Shown: positions 8,540 to 17,661 of the stretch, one piece after another
Position numbering within the stretch: position 1 is the first letter of the stretch
Layout of the letters: every line of letters starts with the position of its first letter
Assembly (NCBI GenBank): GCA_964545855.1
Contig: CAZJHD010000008.1
Location: 58,959 to 122,958, forward strand
DNA: 64,000 nt
Direction: 5' to 3'
DNA from: CAZJHD01 sp964545855
Lineage (GTDB): Bacteria; Planctomycetota; UBA1135; JACQFD01
The notes under the pieces: model-generated
Seen by the model: only the letters and a program-made list of their open reading frames with translations
The model's database searches: none
What the model was told of the DNA's origin: nothing
Position numbers and translations under genes: made by a program

Positions 8540-9589
8540 TCAGCCGAGGAAGGCCTGCCGCAGCGCGAGCCCCCGCTCCAGCGCCTCGACGCCGATCGAC
8601 TCTCCGCGCTGGTGCGCCTGGCTCTGCTCTCCGGGACCGAAGTTCACGGCGGCGATGCCGAGGCGTGCGAGCTGGGCGACGTCGGTCCAGGCCTGCTTCG
8701 GCTCGACGACGGCGCCCGTCGACGCGAGGAGCCGCGCGACGAGCGGATGCGAGCGCGCCGGCGCCGCGGCGGGGGCGCGGTCGACGATCTCGACCTCGGC
8801 GCGGTCGCCGACCAGCGCGCGCACCTCCGCGTCGACGGAGGCGTCGTCGCGTCCGGGCGCGAAGCGCACGTTCACGTTGAGCTCGAAGCGCTCGGGCACG
8901 ATGTTCTTCGCGTGGCCGCCCTGCGCGAGCGTCGCGCTCATCACCTCGCGGAAGACGAGTCCGTCGACGACGACGTCGCGCGGCGTGCGCGCCGCGAGCG
9001 CCGCGAGGAGCGGCGCTGCCGCGTGAATCGCGTTCTCCCCGTGCCAGGGGCGTGCGCTGTGTGCCGCGCGCCCGCGGATCGTCACGCGCGCCTGGAGCGT
9101 GCCCATGCAGCCGAGCTGCACCGTGTTGTCCGTCGGCTCGCCGCAGAGCGCGAGGTCGACGCTACGGATCGCTGGCGCGGCCTCGATCAGCGGCATCAGC
9201 CCGTTCTCCGCGAGGGGGCCCTCCTCCCGGTCGTAGAGCACCCAAGCGAGATCGAACGGCGCGGCGTCGAGGTCGAGGATCTCCAGCAGCGCGAGGTCGC
9301 AGGCGATCGCCCCCTTCATGTCGCTCGCGCCGAGGCCGTGGACGCGTCCGGCCTCGATGCGCGGCACGTTCGCGTCGCCGGGCGCGGCGGGAACGGTGTC
9401 GAGGTGACCCACGAGCGCGATGAGTGGCCGGCCGCGCCGCGGCCCGAAGCCCGCGAGCGCGTTGCCGTGGCGCCGCACGTCCGGAAGCCGCGCCCGCAGC
9501 CGCGCCTCGACGAGGTCGGCGATCGCAGTCTCGCTCCCGGTCGGCGAGGCGACGCGGAGCAGGTCGAGGAGGCGGGCGGCGGCGTCCAC
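8540..9589 (-). CDS. dapE: succinyl-diaminopimelate desuccinylase (M20 family)
   Basis: An approximately 349-residue M20 metallopeptidase-fold protein. Metal-site motifs are GHLDTVP (H62, D64), GASDMKG (D90), the YDREEGP catalytic glutamate pair and CGEPTDN. The C-terminal half carries the dimerisation lid (RGRAAHSARPWHGENAIH) and the final histidine in QSQAHQRGE. The MKG and AHSARPW wording is that of DapE, which removes succinate from N-succinyl-LL-diaminopimelate in lysine and peptidoglycan precursor synthesis. Start chosen at GTG 9589; the frame runs on to TTG 9643, but that would overlap the divergent gene's ATG. dapD and dapC lie nearby on the same strand. Confidence 0.9.
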   Translation of the reverse strand: MDAAARLLDLLRVASPTGSETAIADLVEARLRARLPDVRRHGNALAGFGPRRGRPLIALVGHLDTVPAAPGDANVPRIEAGRVHGLGASDMKGAIACDLALLEILDLDAAPFDLAWVLYDREEGPLAENGLMPLIEAAPAIRSVDLALCGEPTDNTVQLGCMGTLQARVTIRGRAAHSARPWHGENAIHAAAPLLAALAARTPRDVVVDGLVFREVMSATLAQGGHAKNIVPERFELNVNVRFAPGRDDASVDAEVRALVGDRAEVEIVDRAPAAAPARSHPLVARLLASTGAVVEPKQAWTDVAQLARLGIAAVNFGPGEQSQAHQRGESIGVEALERGLALRQAFLG

Positions 9590-9642
9590 GGGCGGCGATG
9601 GTAGCGGCAGCCTCGGCGCGCCCTCGGCGCTACGCTCTCCCA

Positions 9643-10710
9643 ATGGCGTGGACGGCTCCGCTCCTCCTCGCGTGCGCCCTCGCGGCGGCCGCGCCCGACG
9701 ACCCGGCCCGGCTCGCCGACGCCTACGCGAGGGCCGTTCGCGAGGTGAACGAGAAGCACGCGCGCAAGCCCGGCACGGCCCGCGAGGCCGACCTCGCGAA
9801 GCAGCTCCCGGCCTCCGCGCGCCGTGCGCTCGACGATCTGCTCGCGGCGAAAGGGCCCGAGGCGGGCGCCGCGCTCCGCGCCGCCGCCGACGCCGCCTGC
9901 GACCTCGACCTCGCGAAGGATTACGAGCGGATCGCCGCGCGCCTCCAGGCGCTCGACGAGGCCGCCGCCGCGGAGGCGGGCGTCCTCGTGTCGCGCGACC
10001 GCTTCGTCGTCCGGGGCGAGGCTCTGAGCCGCGCCTACTGCGAGCGCTTCGCCGACGTCGTGGAGGCGGTCCTGCGCGGCTACGACGAGGTCTTCGGGTT
10101 CCGCGAGTGGAGCAAGGTCCCGGGGAAGAAGCTCCGGTTCCGACTCCACCGCGTGCCGAAGATCGAGCGGCCGCCCCACTTCGCGCCCGAGTTCCCGTTC
10201 CACTCGCAAGTCGACTTCCCGGTGGCCGACGCGGAGGCCTTCCGGTCGCCCACGCCCGACGGGAAGTTCCTCCTCTACGGCCTCTGTCACGAGCTGGGCC
10301 ACGTGGTCTCGATGTGGGGGACGCGCACGCGCGAGGACGATCACCACACCTGGGCCCACTACACGGGCGTCGCGATCGTCGAGCACCTGGCGGATCGTCC
10401 CGACGCCCAGGACGCGCTCCGCGGGCTCGGCGACGCGAAGTGGCGCTCGCTCTCGAAGGAGCGCGAGGCGGCGGCGGACCGCGCGCCCTCGACGGCCGAC
10501 CGCGACGGAACGATGGCCCTCTGGATCGCCCTCCACGACTCCGCCGGTCCGCGCGCGATCGGCGAGGCGATGAACGCGATCGACGCGAAGGATCGCCGCC
10601 TCCGCGTGAACCGCGTCCGCTACACCACCTTCGACGAGCTCCGCGACGCGCTCCTCGCGACGCGGCTGGACGAGAAGACGAAACGCCGCGTGCGCGAGCT
10701 GCTTCCCTGA
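9643..10710 (+). CDS. putative exported zinc metallopeptidase (HExxH)
   Basis: A 355-residue protein with a short hydrophobic N-terminus (about residues 4-17), likely a signal peptide. The LCHELGHVVSMWG helix supplies HExxH (H216, E217, H220), a classic gluzincin/metzincin zinc site. An ERE/AAAD helix further on may give the third ligand. The N-terminal half is Ala-rich helical. I cannot assign a peptidase family. The gene is divergent from dapE and convergent with the beta-helix gene. Confidence 0.65.
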   Translation: MAWTAPLLLACALAAAAPDDPARLADAYARAVREVNEKHARKPGTAREADLAKQLPASARRALDDLLAAKGPEAGAALRAAADAACDLDLAKDYERIAARLQALDEAAAAEAGVLVSRDRFVVRGEALSRAYCERFADVVEAVLRGYDEVFGFREWSKVPGKKLRFRLHRVPKIERPPHFAPEFPFHSQVDFPVADAEAFRSPTPDGKFLLYGLCHELGHVVSMWGTRTREDDHHTWAHYTGVAIVEHLADRPDAQDALRGLGDAKWRSLSKEREAAADRAPSTADRDGTMALWIALHDSAGPRAIGEAMNAIDAKDRRLRVNRVRYTTFDELRDALLATRLDEKTKRRVRELLP

Positions 10711-10738
10711 GCGGGTGTCGGCGTCCCGCGCCGCTCGG

Positions 10739-11986
10739 CTACGGCGCGAACTCCGTCGTCTTGAACTTGTTCCCGCTGTAGGTGTTCGCGTTCTCGGGCA
10801 CGTCCGAGCGCAGATCGATGAGGCCGCTGCCGCCCGCCGTGTTCTTCGTGAAGGTGTGGCCGCCCGTCTCCACGTCGAACCCGTATTCGCCGGCCTTCGC
10901 GACCTTGTTGCTCTCGAAGAGGTGGCCCGTGCCGTCGATCTCGAAGCCAGCGTCCGAGGGCTTCGCCACGACGTTCATCCGAAACGTGCAGGCGCTCGTT
11001 CCCGTGCGGATGTCGAAGGCGTCGTCCTCGGCCTGGACGACCACGTTCTTCTCGAAGAGGCTGCCCGTCGAATCCGAGATCTCGAATCCCTCGTCGTCGC
11101 AGCGGAGGATCTTGTTCTTCAGGAACCGGTGCTGGTTCCCCACCACGTCGAAGCCTTCGTCGCCCGAGTCCTGAGTCTGGTTCTTCTCGACGAGGGCTTC
11201 CGAGCCACCGATGCGATAGGCATCGCCCGCGCCGCGGACGACCTTGTTCTTCTGGACGGCGTTGCCCGCGCCGCCGCCGTTTCGGCCGACGACGACGCCG
11301 ACGCCGCCGCCGTCGGAGACCTGGTTCGAGACGATCTCGTTGTCGTCCCCTTCGACGTGCAGGCTCGTGCCCGTCGCGCGCACGATCTTGTTCTTCGAGA
11401 CCTGAGTGGAGGTCGTCGTGGTGACCGCGTCCTCCGAGAGCGCGATTCCGTCGCCTCCCGTGTCGGCGATGGAGTTCTTCTCGATCGTGCCCAGGGAGAG
11501 TCCTTCGCCGTGGATTCCGTCATCCTGCGTGTCGGCGATCTTGCACTTCGCGATCACGAGCTCCGAGCACTGGGTCGCCCGGATTCCCGTCGTGCCGCCG
11601 TCGATCGTGCACTTCAGGATCGTCGCTCGCGTGCTGCCCGCGACATCGACGCTTGCGGGAGCGCCGTTGGCGAGGACGAATCCCAGGATCGTGATGTCCG
11701 TGGAGCCATCGATGCACAGCGGAACGGCCCCGCCGCCTCCGTCGATCCGCGGGAATCCCTTGCCGCGCATCGTGATGTTCGTGCGCGCGAGGAAGACGAC
11801 GGCCTCGGCGTAGGTGCCCTTCGCCACGTCGATCGTGTCTCCCGGCTGCGCCGCGTCGATGGCGGCCTGGATGGTCGCGAAGTCTCCCGGGACCTTCAGG
11901 GTGTCGGCGCCCGCGGGCGCGGCGAGGAGCGCGAGCGCTTGTGCCAGAGTGGGAACGGACGCGATCGTGAAGGCGGCTCGGCGCAT
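10739..11986 (-). CDS. exported right-handed parallel beta-helix protein
   Basis: A 415-residue protein with a signal peptide ending around APAGAD. The opening motif FATIQAAIDAAQPGDTIDVAKGTYAEAV is the standard start of pectate-lyase-type beta-helix proteins. It is followed by about twelve short coils with the pattern N-x-I/V-x-x-[AS]-x-D-x-G. Such proteins bind or cleave polysaccharides, or act as surface structures. No catalytic residues are identifiable, so the role is open. It has no membrane anchor. Confidence 0.82.
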   Translation of the reverse strand: MRRAAFTIASVPTLAQALALLAAPAGADTLKVPGDFATIQAAIDAAQPGDTIDVAKGTYAEAVVFLARTNITMRGKGFPRIDGGGGAVPLCIDGSTDITILGFVLANGAPASVDVAGSTRATILKCTIDGGTTGIRATQCSELVIAKCKIADTQDDGIHGEGLSLGTIEKNSIADTGGDGIALSEDAVTTTTSTQVSKNKIVRATGTSLHVEGDDNEIVSNQVSDGGGVGVVVGRNGGGAGNAVQKNKVVRGAGDAYRIGGSEALVEKNQTQDSGDEGFDVVGNQHRFLKNKILRCDDEGFEISDSTGSLFEKNVVVQAEDDAFDIRTGTSACTFRMNVVAKPSDAGFEIDGTGHLFESNKVAKAGEYGFDVETGGHTFTKNTAGGSGLIDLRSDVPENANTYSGNKFKTTEFAP

Positions 11987-12069
11987 GGGAAGTGAGGTGG
12001 GGGCGCGAGGAGGCTACCACGGCCCGAATCGGCACGCGTGAGGGGAGGGCCCGCCGCGCCCACTGGCCG

Positions 12070-12918
12070 TTACGCCTGCACTCCGTGCTCCCGCAGCGCC
12101 TCGTTGAGCGAGGTCTTCCGGTCGGTCTCGGCGTTGCGGCGGCCGATGATGAGCGCGCAGGGGATGCCGTAGGTGCCCGAGCCGAAGGCGCGCTGGCGCG
12201 TCCCGGGGATCACGACCGAGTTCGCGGGGATGCGGCCCTTGTGCACCACTTCCTGAGGACCCGTCACGTCGATCACGTGCGTCGTCGACGTGACGACGAC
12301 GTTCGCGCCGAGCACCGCGCCCTCCTCGACGACCGCGCCCTCGACGAGGATGCAGCGCGAGCCGAGGAAGACGTGGTCCTCGACGATCACGGGGCTCGCC
12401 GCCGGCGGCTCCAGCACGCCGCCGATGCCGACGCCGCCGGCCACGTGGCACTCGCGTCCGATCTGCGCGCAGCTCCCGACCGTCGCCCACGTGTCGATCA
12501 TCGTGTCGGAGCCGACGCGCGCGCCGACGTTCACGAGGCTCGGCATCAGCACCGCGCCGCTCTCGACGAAGGCCGAGTAGCGCACGACCGACCCCGGCAC
12601 GGCGCGCACGCCGGCCGCCTCGAGCCCGTGCTTGAGCGGCACCTTGTCGCGCCACTCGAAGGGGCCCGCCGTGTGCGTCGTCATCTCCGAGATCGGGAAG
12701 AAGAGGAGCACGGCCTTCTTCACCCACGCGTGCGTCGTCCAGGCGCCGGCCTTCTTCTCGGCGACGCGCAGCACGCCGCGGTCGAGGAGATCGACGGTCT
12801 CGAGGATCGCCGCGCGATGGCGCGGCTCCTTCGCGAGCGCACGGTTGGCGAAGGCCTCCTCGACGAGGCGCTCGAGATCGGCGGGGGAGGTGGCGGGGCG
12901 CGGAGAGGATTGCGTCAC
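12070..12918 (-). CDS. dapD: tetrahydrodipicolinate N-succinyltransferase
   Basis: A 282-residue protein with GTG start at 12918. An N-terminal helical domain is followed by a left-handed beta-helix of hexapeptide repeats (VGARVGSDTMIDTWATVGSCAQIG, VGIGGVLEPP). Diagnostic DapD segments include FFPISEMTT, MPSLVNVGARVG and HVAGGVGIGGVLEP, and the length fits the family. It uses succinyl-CoA to succinylate tetrahydrodipicolinate in the cytosol, the committed step of the succinylase branch. dapE and dapC in the same neighbourhood support the assignment. Confidence 0.95.
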   Translation of the reverse strand: MTQSSPRPATSPADLERLVEEAFANRALAKEPRHRAAILETVDLLDRGVLRVAEKKAGAWTTHAWVKKAVLLFFPISEMTTHTAGPFEWRDKVPLKHGLEAAGVRAVPGSVVRYSAFVESGAVLMPSLVNVGARVGSDTMIDTWATVGSCAQIGRECHVAGGVGIGGVLEPPAASPVIVEDHVFLGSRCILVEGAVVEEGAVLGANVVVTSTTHVIDVTGPQEVVHKGRIPANSVVIPGTRQRAFGSGTYGIPCALIIGRRNAETDRKTSLNEALREHGVQA

Positions 12919-13031
12919 GGCGGCGCGAGGATGTCCGAAGCCGGAGTGCGCCGCGGTGAGGAAAACCCGGAGCCGTATCGGGCCCGAAGGCCGGGTAGTA
13001 GCGTGGGGGAGTTCACGCCCCGGAGAACGGC

Positions 13032-14660
13032 ATGCGACGCCCTTCTTGCTCTCCCGTGCGATGGCTCGATTCGAGCCCGCTCGCGCTCGCGGCGCTCCTC
13101 GCGCTCGCGGCGCCGCCCGTCTCGGCGCAGGCGAAGCTGTTCACCGTCGAGCAGCACACGGTGCAGTGGATCTCGGGGAGCTCTCAGTTCGGAATTGCTT
13201 CGTCGACCCTCGGCGACACGAATCTCGACGGAGTGCCGGACTTCGTCGTGGGAGCGCCTCGGACGGACCACTACGAGTATCCGAGCGTCGGACGCTACTA
13301 CGTCTACTCGGGGAAGACGCTGAGCCTCGTGGCGATGGCTCAGGGGACCGGCGTGAACTACGACCTTGGCAGCGCCGTCGCCGCCGTGGGAGACATCGAT
13401 GGCGATGGGATCTCGGAGTTCGTCGCGGGCGCCAGCATCTTCGTCCATCTCGTCTCGGGAAAGGGCACGCCCGTTGCGCAGGTTCAATACCCGTTCGGCA
13501 GCTCGGTCTCGAAGGCCGTCGCTGGAATCGGCGACGCGAACGGCGACTCGATCCCCGACTTCGCCGTGGCGAACTACGGCAACGCGTCCAATGGGCGTGT
13601 GATCGCCTACTCGGGCGCGACGCTCATGCCGCTCTACACGATCCTCGGCGAGATCCCGAACGACGGCTTCGCCTGGGACATGGCGGCCGTCGACGACCTG
13701 ACGGGCGACGGCGCGCGCGAGCTCTGGATCGGCGCGATCGGCGGCTACCCGCCCACGGCGCCGGGCACCGTTCGCCTCGTCGACGGCGCGACGGGAGCTA
13801 CGATTCGGACGATCCAAGGCTGGGCGGTGGGCGACCAGTTCGGCCTCCACGTCGCCAACGCGGGCGACTTCGACGGAGACGGCGTCGGCGACCTCGCGGC
13901 AAGCGGATCCGGGCCTCCCAACCGGCTCCGGGTCTACTCGGGCGCCACGGGCGTGCTCCTCCACGAGTCCGTGCAGCCGAACGGTGTCCTCGAGATCGCC
14001 GGGATCGGAGACGTCCATGGCGACGGATTCGACGACCTCGCGATCGGCCAGTACGTGAACGCTCTCGCCGATCGCGTCGCCATCGTCTCGGGTGGATCGG
14101 GGCTGTCGACTCTCCTCGTGCAGGGCCCGCCCTCCTTCGGCCGCGGCCTCGGTGCCGCGGGCGACCTCGACCGCGACGGCTGGGGCGATCTCCTCATCGG
14201 TCTTCCGCAGCTCGAGCGCCTCGATGCCTATTCGCTCGTGCCGAAGGGCATCTCCGCCTACGGCGCCGGCACGCCGGGATGCGCGGGGGCGCACTTCCTC
14301 ACCGCCAACTCCGTCCCGTCTCCCGGGAACGCTCTCTTCGCGATCACCGGCGGCGCCGCGCCGCCGTCCTCGCTCGGTCTCGCCCTCGTCGCCGACGCCG
14401 ACCTGCTGCCCGGCGGCGACCCCTTCGGCCTCGGCATCACTCTGCTCGTCGATCTCCTCCAGGCGACCGAGGTCCTCGCGCTCGACATCGCGAGCCAGCC
14501 GAACGGCGGCGCCTCCGCGCCGGCGCCGATCCCGGCGAGCCCCGCGCTCTCGGGCAAGTCCTACTTCGCGCAGGCGCTCTGGGCGTGGCCCGCCTCCGGC
14601 TGCCAGCCGTCTCCCTTCTTCCTCAGCACCTCGAACGGCGTGCGCATCGCGATCCCGTGA
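13032..14660 (+). CDS. exported FG-GAP repeat protein with YGxGTPGC C-terminal module
   Basis: A 542-residue protein. The N-terminal Arg-rich and hydrophobic stretch with a VSAQA end is a signal peptide. Residues of about 50-400 hold about six FG-GAP/VCBS-type blades with calcium-binding-like DTNLDGVPDF, DIDGDGISEF and DANGDSIPDF loops, forming an integrin-alpha-like propeller. The last 135 residues start at YGAGTPGCAG and form a module also present in the gene at 61030. It contains DPFGLGITLLVDLLQATEVL and paired cysteines. The module might be a surface-attachment or sorting domain, which is inference. The gene is divergent from dapD. Confidence 0.87.
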   Translation: MRRPSCSPVRWLDSSPLALAALLALAAPPVSAQAKLFTVEQHTVQWISGSSQFGIASSTLGDTNLDGVPDFVVGAPRTDHYEYPSVGRYYVYSGKTLSLVAMAQGTGVNYDLGSAVAAVGDIDGDGISEFVAGASIFVHLVSGKGTPVAQVQYPFGSSVSKAVAGIGDANGDSIPDFAVANYGNASNGRVIAYSGATLMPLYTILGEIPNDGFAWDMAAVDDLTGDGARELWIGAIGGYPPTAPGTVRLVDGATGATIRTIQGWAVGDQFGLHVANAGDFDGDGVGDLAASGSGPPNRLRVYSGATGVLLHESVQPNGVLEIAGIGDVHGDGFDDLAIGQYVNALADRVAIVSGGSGLSTLLVQGPPSFGRGLGAAGDLDRDGWGDLLIGLPQLERLDAYSLVPKGISAYGAGTPGCAGAHFLTANSVPSPGNALFAITGGAAPPSSLGLALVADADLLPGGDPFGLGITLLVDLLQATEVLALDIASQPNGGASAPAPIPASPALSGKSYFAQALWAWPASGCQPSPFFLSTSNGVRIAIP

Positions 14661-14679
14661 GGCACGCGCTGGCCGCGGC

Positions 14680-15846
14680 TCACAGCGCCTTCCTCCACGC
14701 CTCGATCGCCTTCGCGCAGCCCTCGAGCGTCGGCACGAGCGCGAGGCGCGCGAAGCCCTCGCCGGCAGCGCCGAAGTCGGTGCCGGGGGAGATCACGATG
14801 CCGCGCTCGGCGAGGGCGTCGGCCCAGGCCGCCGACGTCGAGCCCTCCGGCACGCGGATCCAGAGGTAGAGGATCGCCGACTCGCTCGCGACCACCTCGA
14901 TCCCCGCGTCGCGGAAGAAGGCGAGGAAGAGCGCGCGCTTGCGTTCGAAGACCTGGCGGCGCTCCTCGGCGTGCACGGCGTCGCCCCAGGCGAGGCGCGC
15001 CGCCGCCTGTCCGGGCTCGTGGGGCGCGACGCCGACGCCCGCGCGCACGGCGCGGTAGATCGCGACGAGCGCCGGATCGCCGGCGACGAAGCCCTGCCGG
15101 TAGCCCGTCATGCCGCTCCGCTTGCTGAGGGAGTGGAACGCGAGCACGCCCTCGCGCGCGACCTCGAGGATCGACGGAGCCGGCGACCCGCCGTGCACGT
15201 CGCAGTAGCACTCGTCGGCCGCCAGCAGGATCCCGCGCTCGCGCGCCCAGGCGGCGACGCGCGCGAGCTCCTCGCGGGTCATCTGCGCGCCCGTCGGGTT
15301 GTGCGGGTAGTTGATCCAGAGGATCGCGAGGCGCTCGTCGACACCCGGCGGCACGCGTCCCTGCAGATCGGGACGGAAGCGGAAGCCGTCCTCGGCGCGG
15401 AGCGGGATCGCCACCGGCTCGCCGCCGCCGAAGAGCGCGCCGAGGCGGTACACGGCGTAGCAGGGCTCGAGGAAGCCGACGCCGCGGCGCGCGCCGGCCG
15501 GGTCGACGAAGGCCATCGGCAGGTGGAAGATCGCCTCCTTGGAGCCCGACGTCGGGATCACCTCGCGGTCGGGATCGACGGAGACGCCGAAGCGCCGATC
15601 CAGGTAGCCGGCGATCGAACGCCGGAGCTCTGGCGTGCCGGAGACCGTCGGGTACTGCGAGACCTCGGGCACCGCCGCCAGGAACGCATCCCGCAGGAAG
15701 CGCGGCGTCGGCTCGATGGGATCGCCCGTCCCGAAGTCGTGGATCGGCACGCCGCGCTCCCGCAGGCGCGCCTTCAGCGCGTTCAGCCGCTCCATGGGGT
15801 AGGCGGCGAGCGACCGGGTGGCCGGGTGGACCGTGAGCTTCGGCAT
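14680..15846 (-). CDS. dapC: succinyldiaminopimelate aminotransferase (class I/II)
   Basis: A 388-residue PLP aminotransferase. The start ATG 15846 gives the usual N-terminus (LAAYPMERLNALKARLRERG). Family elements are FGTGDPIEPTP, the TSGSKEAIFH cofactor-phosphate loop, LWINYPHNPTGA, the AADECYCD aspartate and SLSKRSGMTGYR with the Schiff-base lysine. This pattern and the dap neighbours support DapC, the transaminase between DapD and DapE. Other class I aminotransferases are the main alternative. Convergent with the FG-GAP gene, 19 bp apart. Confidence 0.88.
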   Translation of the reverse strand: MPKLTVHPATRSLAAYPMERLNALKARLRERGVPIHDFGTGDPIEPTPRFLRDAFLAAVPEVSQYPTVSGTPELRRSIAGYLDRRFGVSVDPDREVIPTSGSKEAIFHLPMAFVDPAGARRGVGFLEPCYAVYRLGALFGGGEPVAIPLRAEDGFRFRPDLQGRVPPGVDERLAILWINYPHNPTGAQMTREELARVAAWARERGILLAADECYCDVHGGSPAPSILEVAREGVLAFHSLSKRSGMTGYRQGFVAGDPALVAIYRAVRAGVGVAPHEPGQAAARLAWGDAVHAEERRQVFERKRALFLAFFRDAGIEVVASESAILYLWIRVPEGSTSAAWADALAERGIVISPGTDFGAAGEGFARLALVPTLEGCAKAIEAWRKAL

Positions 15847-16013
15847 GGGCGCCGCGCTTCTACCCGGCGGCGCGCGGGGGCGGAAGGGAGCCGCGGGAGT
15901 CGTCCGGGTGCACGGGCGATCCGACCCGCGCGCCCGCGCCGGAAAAACGAGCCGGCTGTAGGCTTCTTCGCTCCGTCCACGACACCTTGGAAGTGACGGA
16001 TCAGAGATCACCC

Positions 16014-17591
16014 ATGGCGACTCGCACCTCGTTGCGTTCGTTCCCTGCAGCCTCCGCGCTGCTGACCTCGTTCCTCCTGGCGCCCGCCGCGCGCGCCGTC
16101 GACCCGAAGGTCGACATCCCGATGGCCATCGCGCCCGGCACGAGCATGGTGCGCATCACGGGCGACCCCGGCGCGCCCTACGTCCTCTACTTCTCGCTCG
16201 TCGAGGAGCTGACGCCCATCGGGAACGGGATCGTTCTGCAGATCTTCCCCGCGCGCGAGTTCGCGACCGACTTCCTCATCGAGGGCACGCTCGACGGGAA
16301 GGGCCAGGGCTGCTTCGAGTTCGAGTCGAGCGCCGAGCTCGCGGGCCATCGCATCAGCTTCCAGGCCGTGACGCTGGGATCGACGCCGAAGGCCTCGAAT
16401 CTCTGCCGCGCCACGTTCCAGTCGCACAACACCTTCGCCGAGGCGGTGGGCACGAACGCCGTCTTCTCGATCCTCGGCGACCTCTTCTCGACGGCGTCGG
16501 GGAACCTCGTCGCGATCGGCGGCGCCGGGCCCGTGGTGCAGGCCTACGAGCCTTGCCTCCAGGCGGCGCTGCCCGTGGCCGCCATGAGCCAGGGCGGCTT
16601 CCCGCTCTCGACGCGCACGGCGCTCGTCGACGGACGCATCCTCGTGGCCGGCGGTCTCGCGATCTCGGCGCCGCGCACGGCGAACGGCGCGCCGACCGTC
16701 GCCTCGACGAACCAGGCGTTCCTCTTCGACCCCGCCACCGGCACGACGACGCCGACCACGGGCTCGATGGTGGCCGCCCGCGCCGGCGCCGCTGCCGCGC
16801 GGCTCATGAACGGGAAGATCCTCGTCGTGGGAGGCCTCGGCGCCTTCGACCTCGCCGACCCGCTCTCGCTGCTCTCGGCGGTCCTCGCGTCGAGCGAGAT
16901 CTTCGACCCGGCGACAGGGCTGTTCACGGCGGGGCCGTCGATGCTCGAGGGGAAGGCGTTCCACACGGCGACGCTCCTCGACGACGGGCGCGTGCTCGCC
17001 GCGGGAGGCCTCGCTTCGGCCTTCGGCGTGCCGTTCATCTCGAACACCGGCTACCTCTTCGCCGCCACGGGCACGACGATCTCGCCGTTGCCGAAGCTCT
17101 TCGCGGGGCCGCGCCTGCTCCACTCGGCGACCAAGCTCGCCGACGGGCACGTGCTCCTCACGGGCGGACTCGCGGCCGACCTCACGGCCGTGATCACGTC
17201 CGGCGACCTCACGTCGCTCGCCTTCACGACGCTCGCGACGACGGCGCGATTCAATCCCGCGGGGATCACCGGCGGATCGTTCGCCGTGGGGCCGGTCATG
17301 CTCGCGTCGCGCGCGCTCCAGACGGCGCCGCTCCTGCCGAGCGGGCAGCTCCTCGTCGCGGGCGGCATCTCCGGCGTGCTCTCCATCGGGTCGATCCTCT
17401 CCGGCGATCCGACGGGCGTGCTCCTGCCGAGCGCGCTCGCGAGTTCCGAGATCCTCACGGGGGCGGCCTTCGCGGCGGGTCCCAGCATGGCGAACGCGCG
17501 CGCGGGCGCGAGCGTCGCCGAGAGCAACATGGACGGGCGCTTCGTCGTCTTCGGCGGCGGCCCGCTCACGGTGGAGCTCTACCAGCCCTGA
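16014..17591 (+). CDS. exported Kelch-repeat beta-propeller protein
   Basis: A 525-residue protein starting at ATG 16014 with a signal peptide ending near ARAVD. After a roughly 130-residue N-terminal sandwich-like domain it carries at least five Kelch units. These are recognisable from R-x-x-H/A-T-x-L-x-D/N-G-[RK]-[IV]-L-[VA]-x-GG patterns (LVDGRILVAGG, LMNGKILVVGG, LDDGRVLAAGG, LADGHVLLTGG, LPSGQLLVAGG), followed by ASSEIFDPATG-type strands. It is probably extracellular; ligand unknown. No C-terminal anchor. Confidence 0.85.
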   Translation: MATRTSLRSFPAASALLTSFLLAPAARAVDPKVDIPMAIAPGTSMVRITGDPGAPYVLYFSLVEELTPIGNGIVLQIFPAREFATDFLIEGTLDGKGQGCFEFESSAELAGHRISFQAVTLGSTPKASNLCRATFQSHNTFAEAVGTNAVFSILGDLFSTASGNLVAIGGAGPVVQAYEPCLQAALPVAAMSQGGFPLSTRTALVDGRILVAGGLAISAPRTANGAPTVASTNQAFLFDPATGTTTPTTGSMVAARAGAAAARLMNGKILVVGGLGAFDLADPLSLLSAVLASSEIFDPATGLFTAGPSMLEGKAFHTATLLDDGRVLAAGGLASAFGVPFISNTGYLFAATGTTISPLPKLFAGPRLLHSATKLADGHVLLTGGLAADLTAVITSGDLTSLAFTTLATTARFNPAGITGGSFAVGPVMLASRALQTAPLLPSGQLLVAGGISGVLSIGSILSGDPTGVLLPSALASSEILTGAAFAAGPSMANARAGASVAESNMDGRFVVFGGGPLTVELYQP

Positions 17592-17661
17592 CCGGCGCGC
17601 GCGTCGGCGCCTTTCTCCGATCGTGCGCGGCGGGGGATCGGCGATCCTCTTCGGCCCGCCG

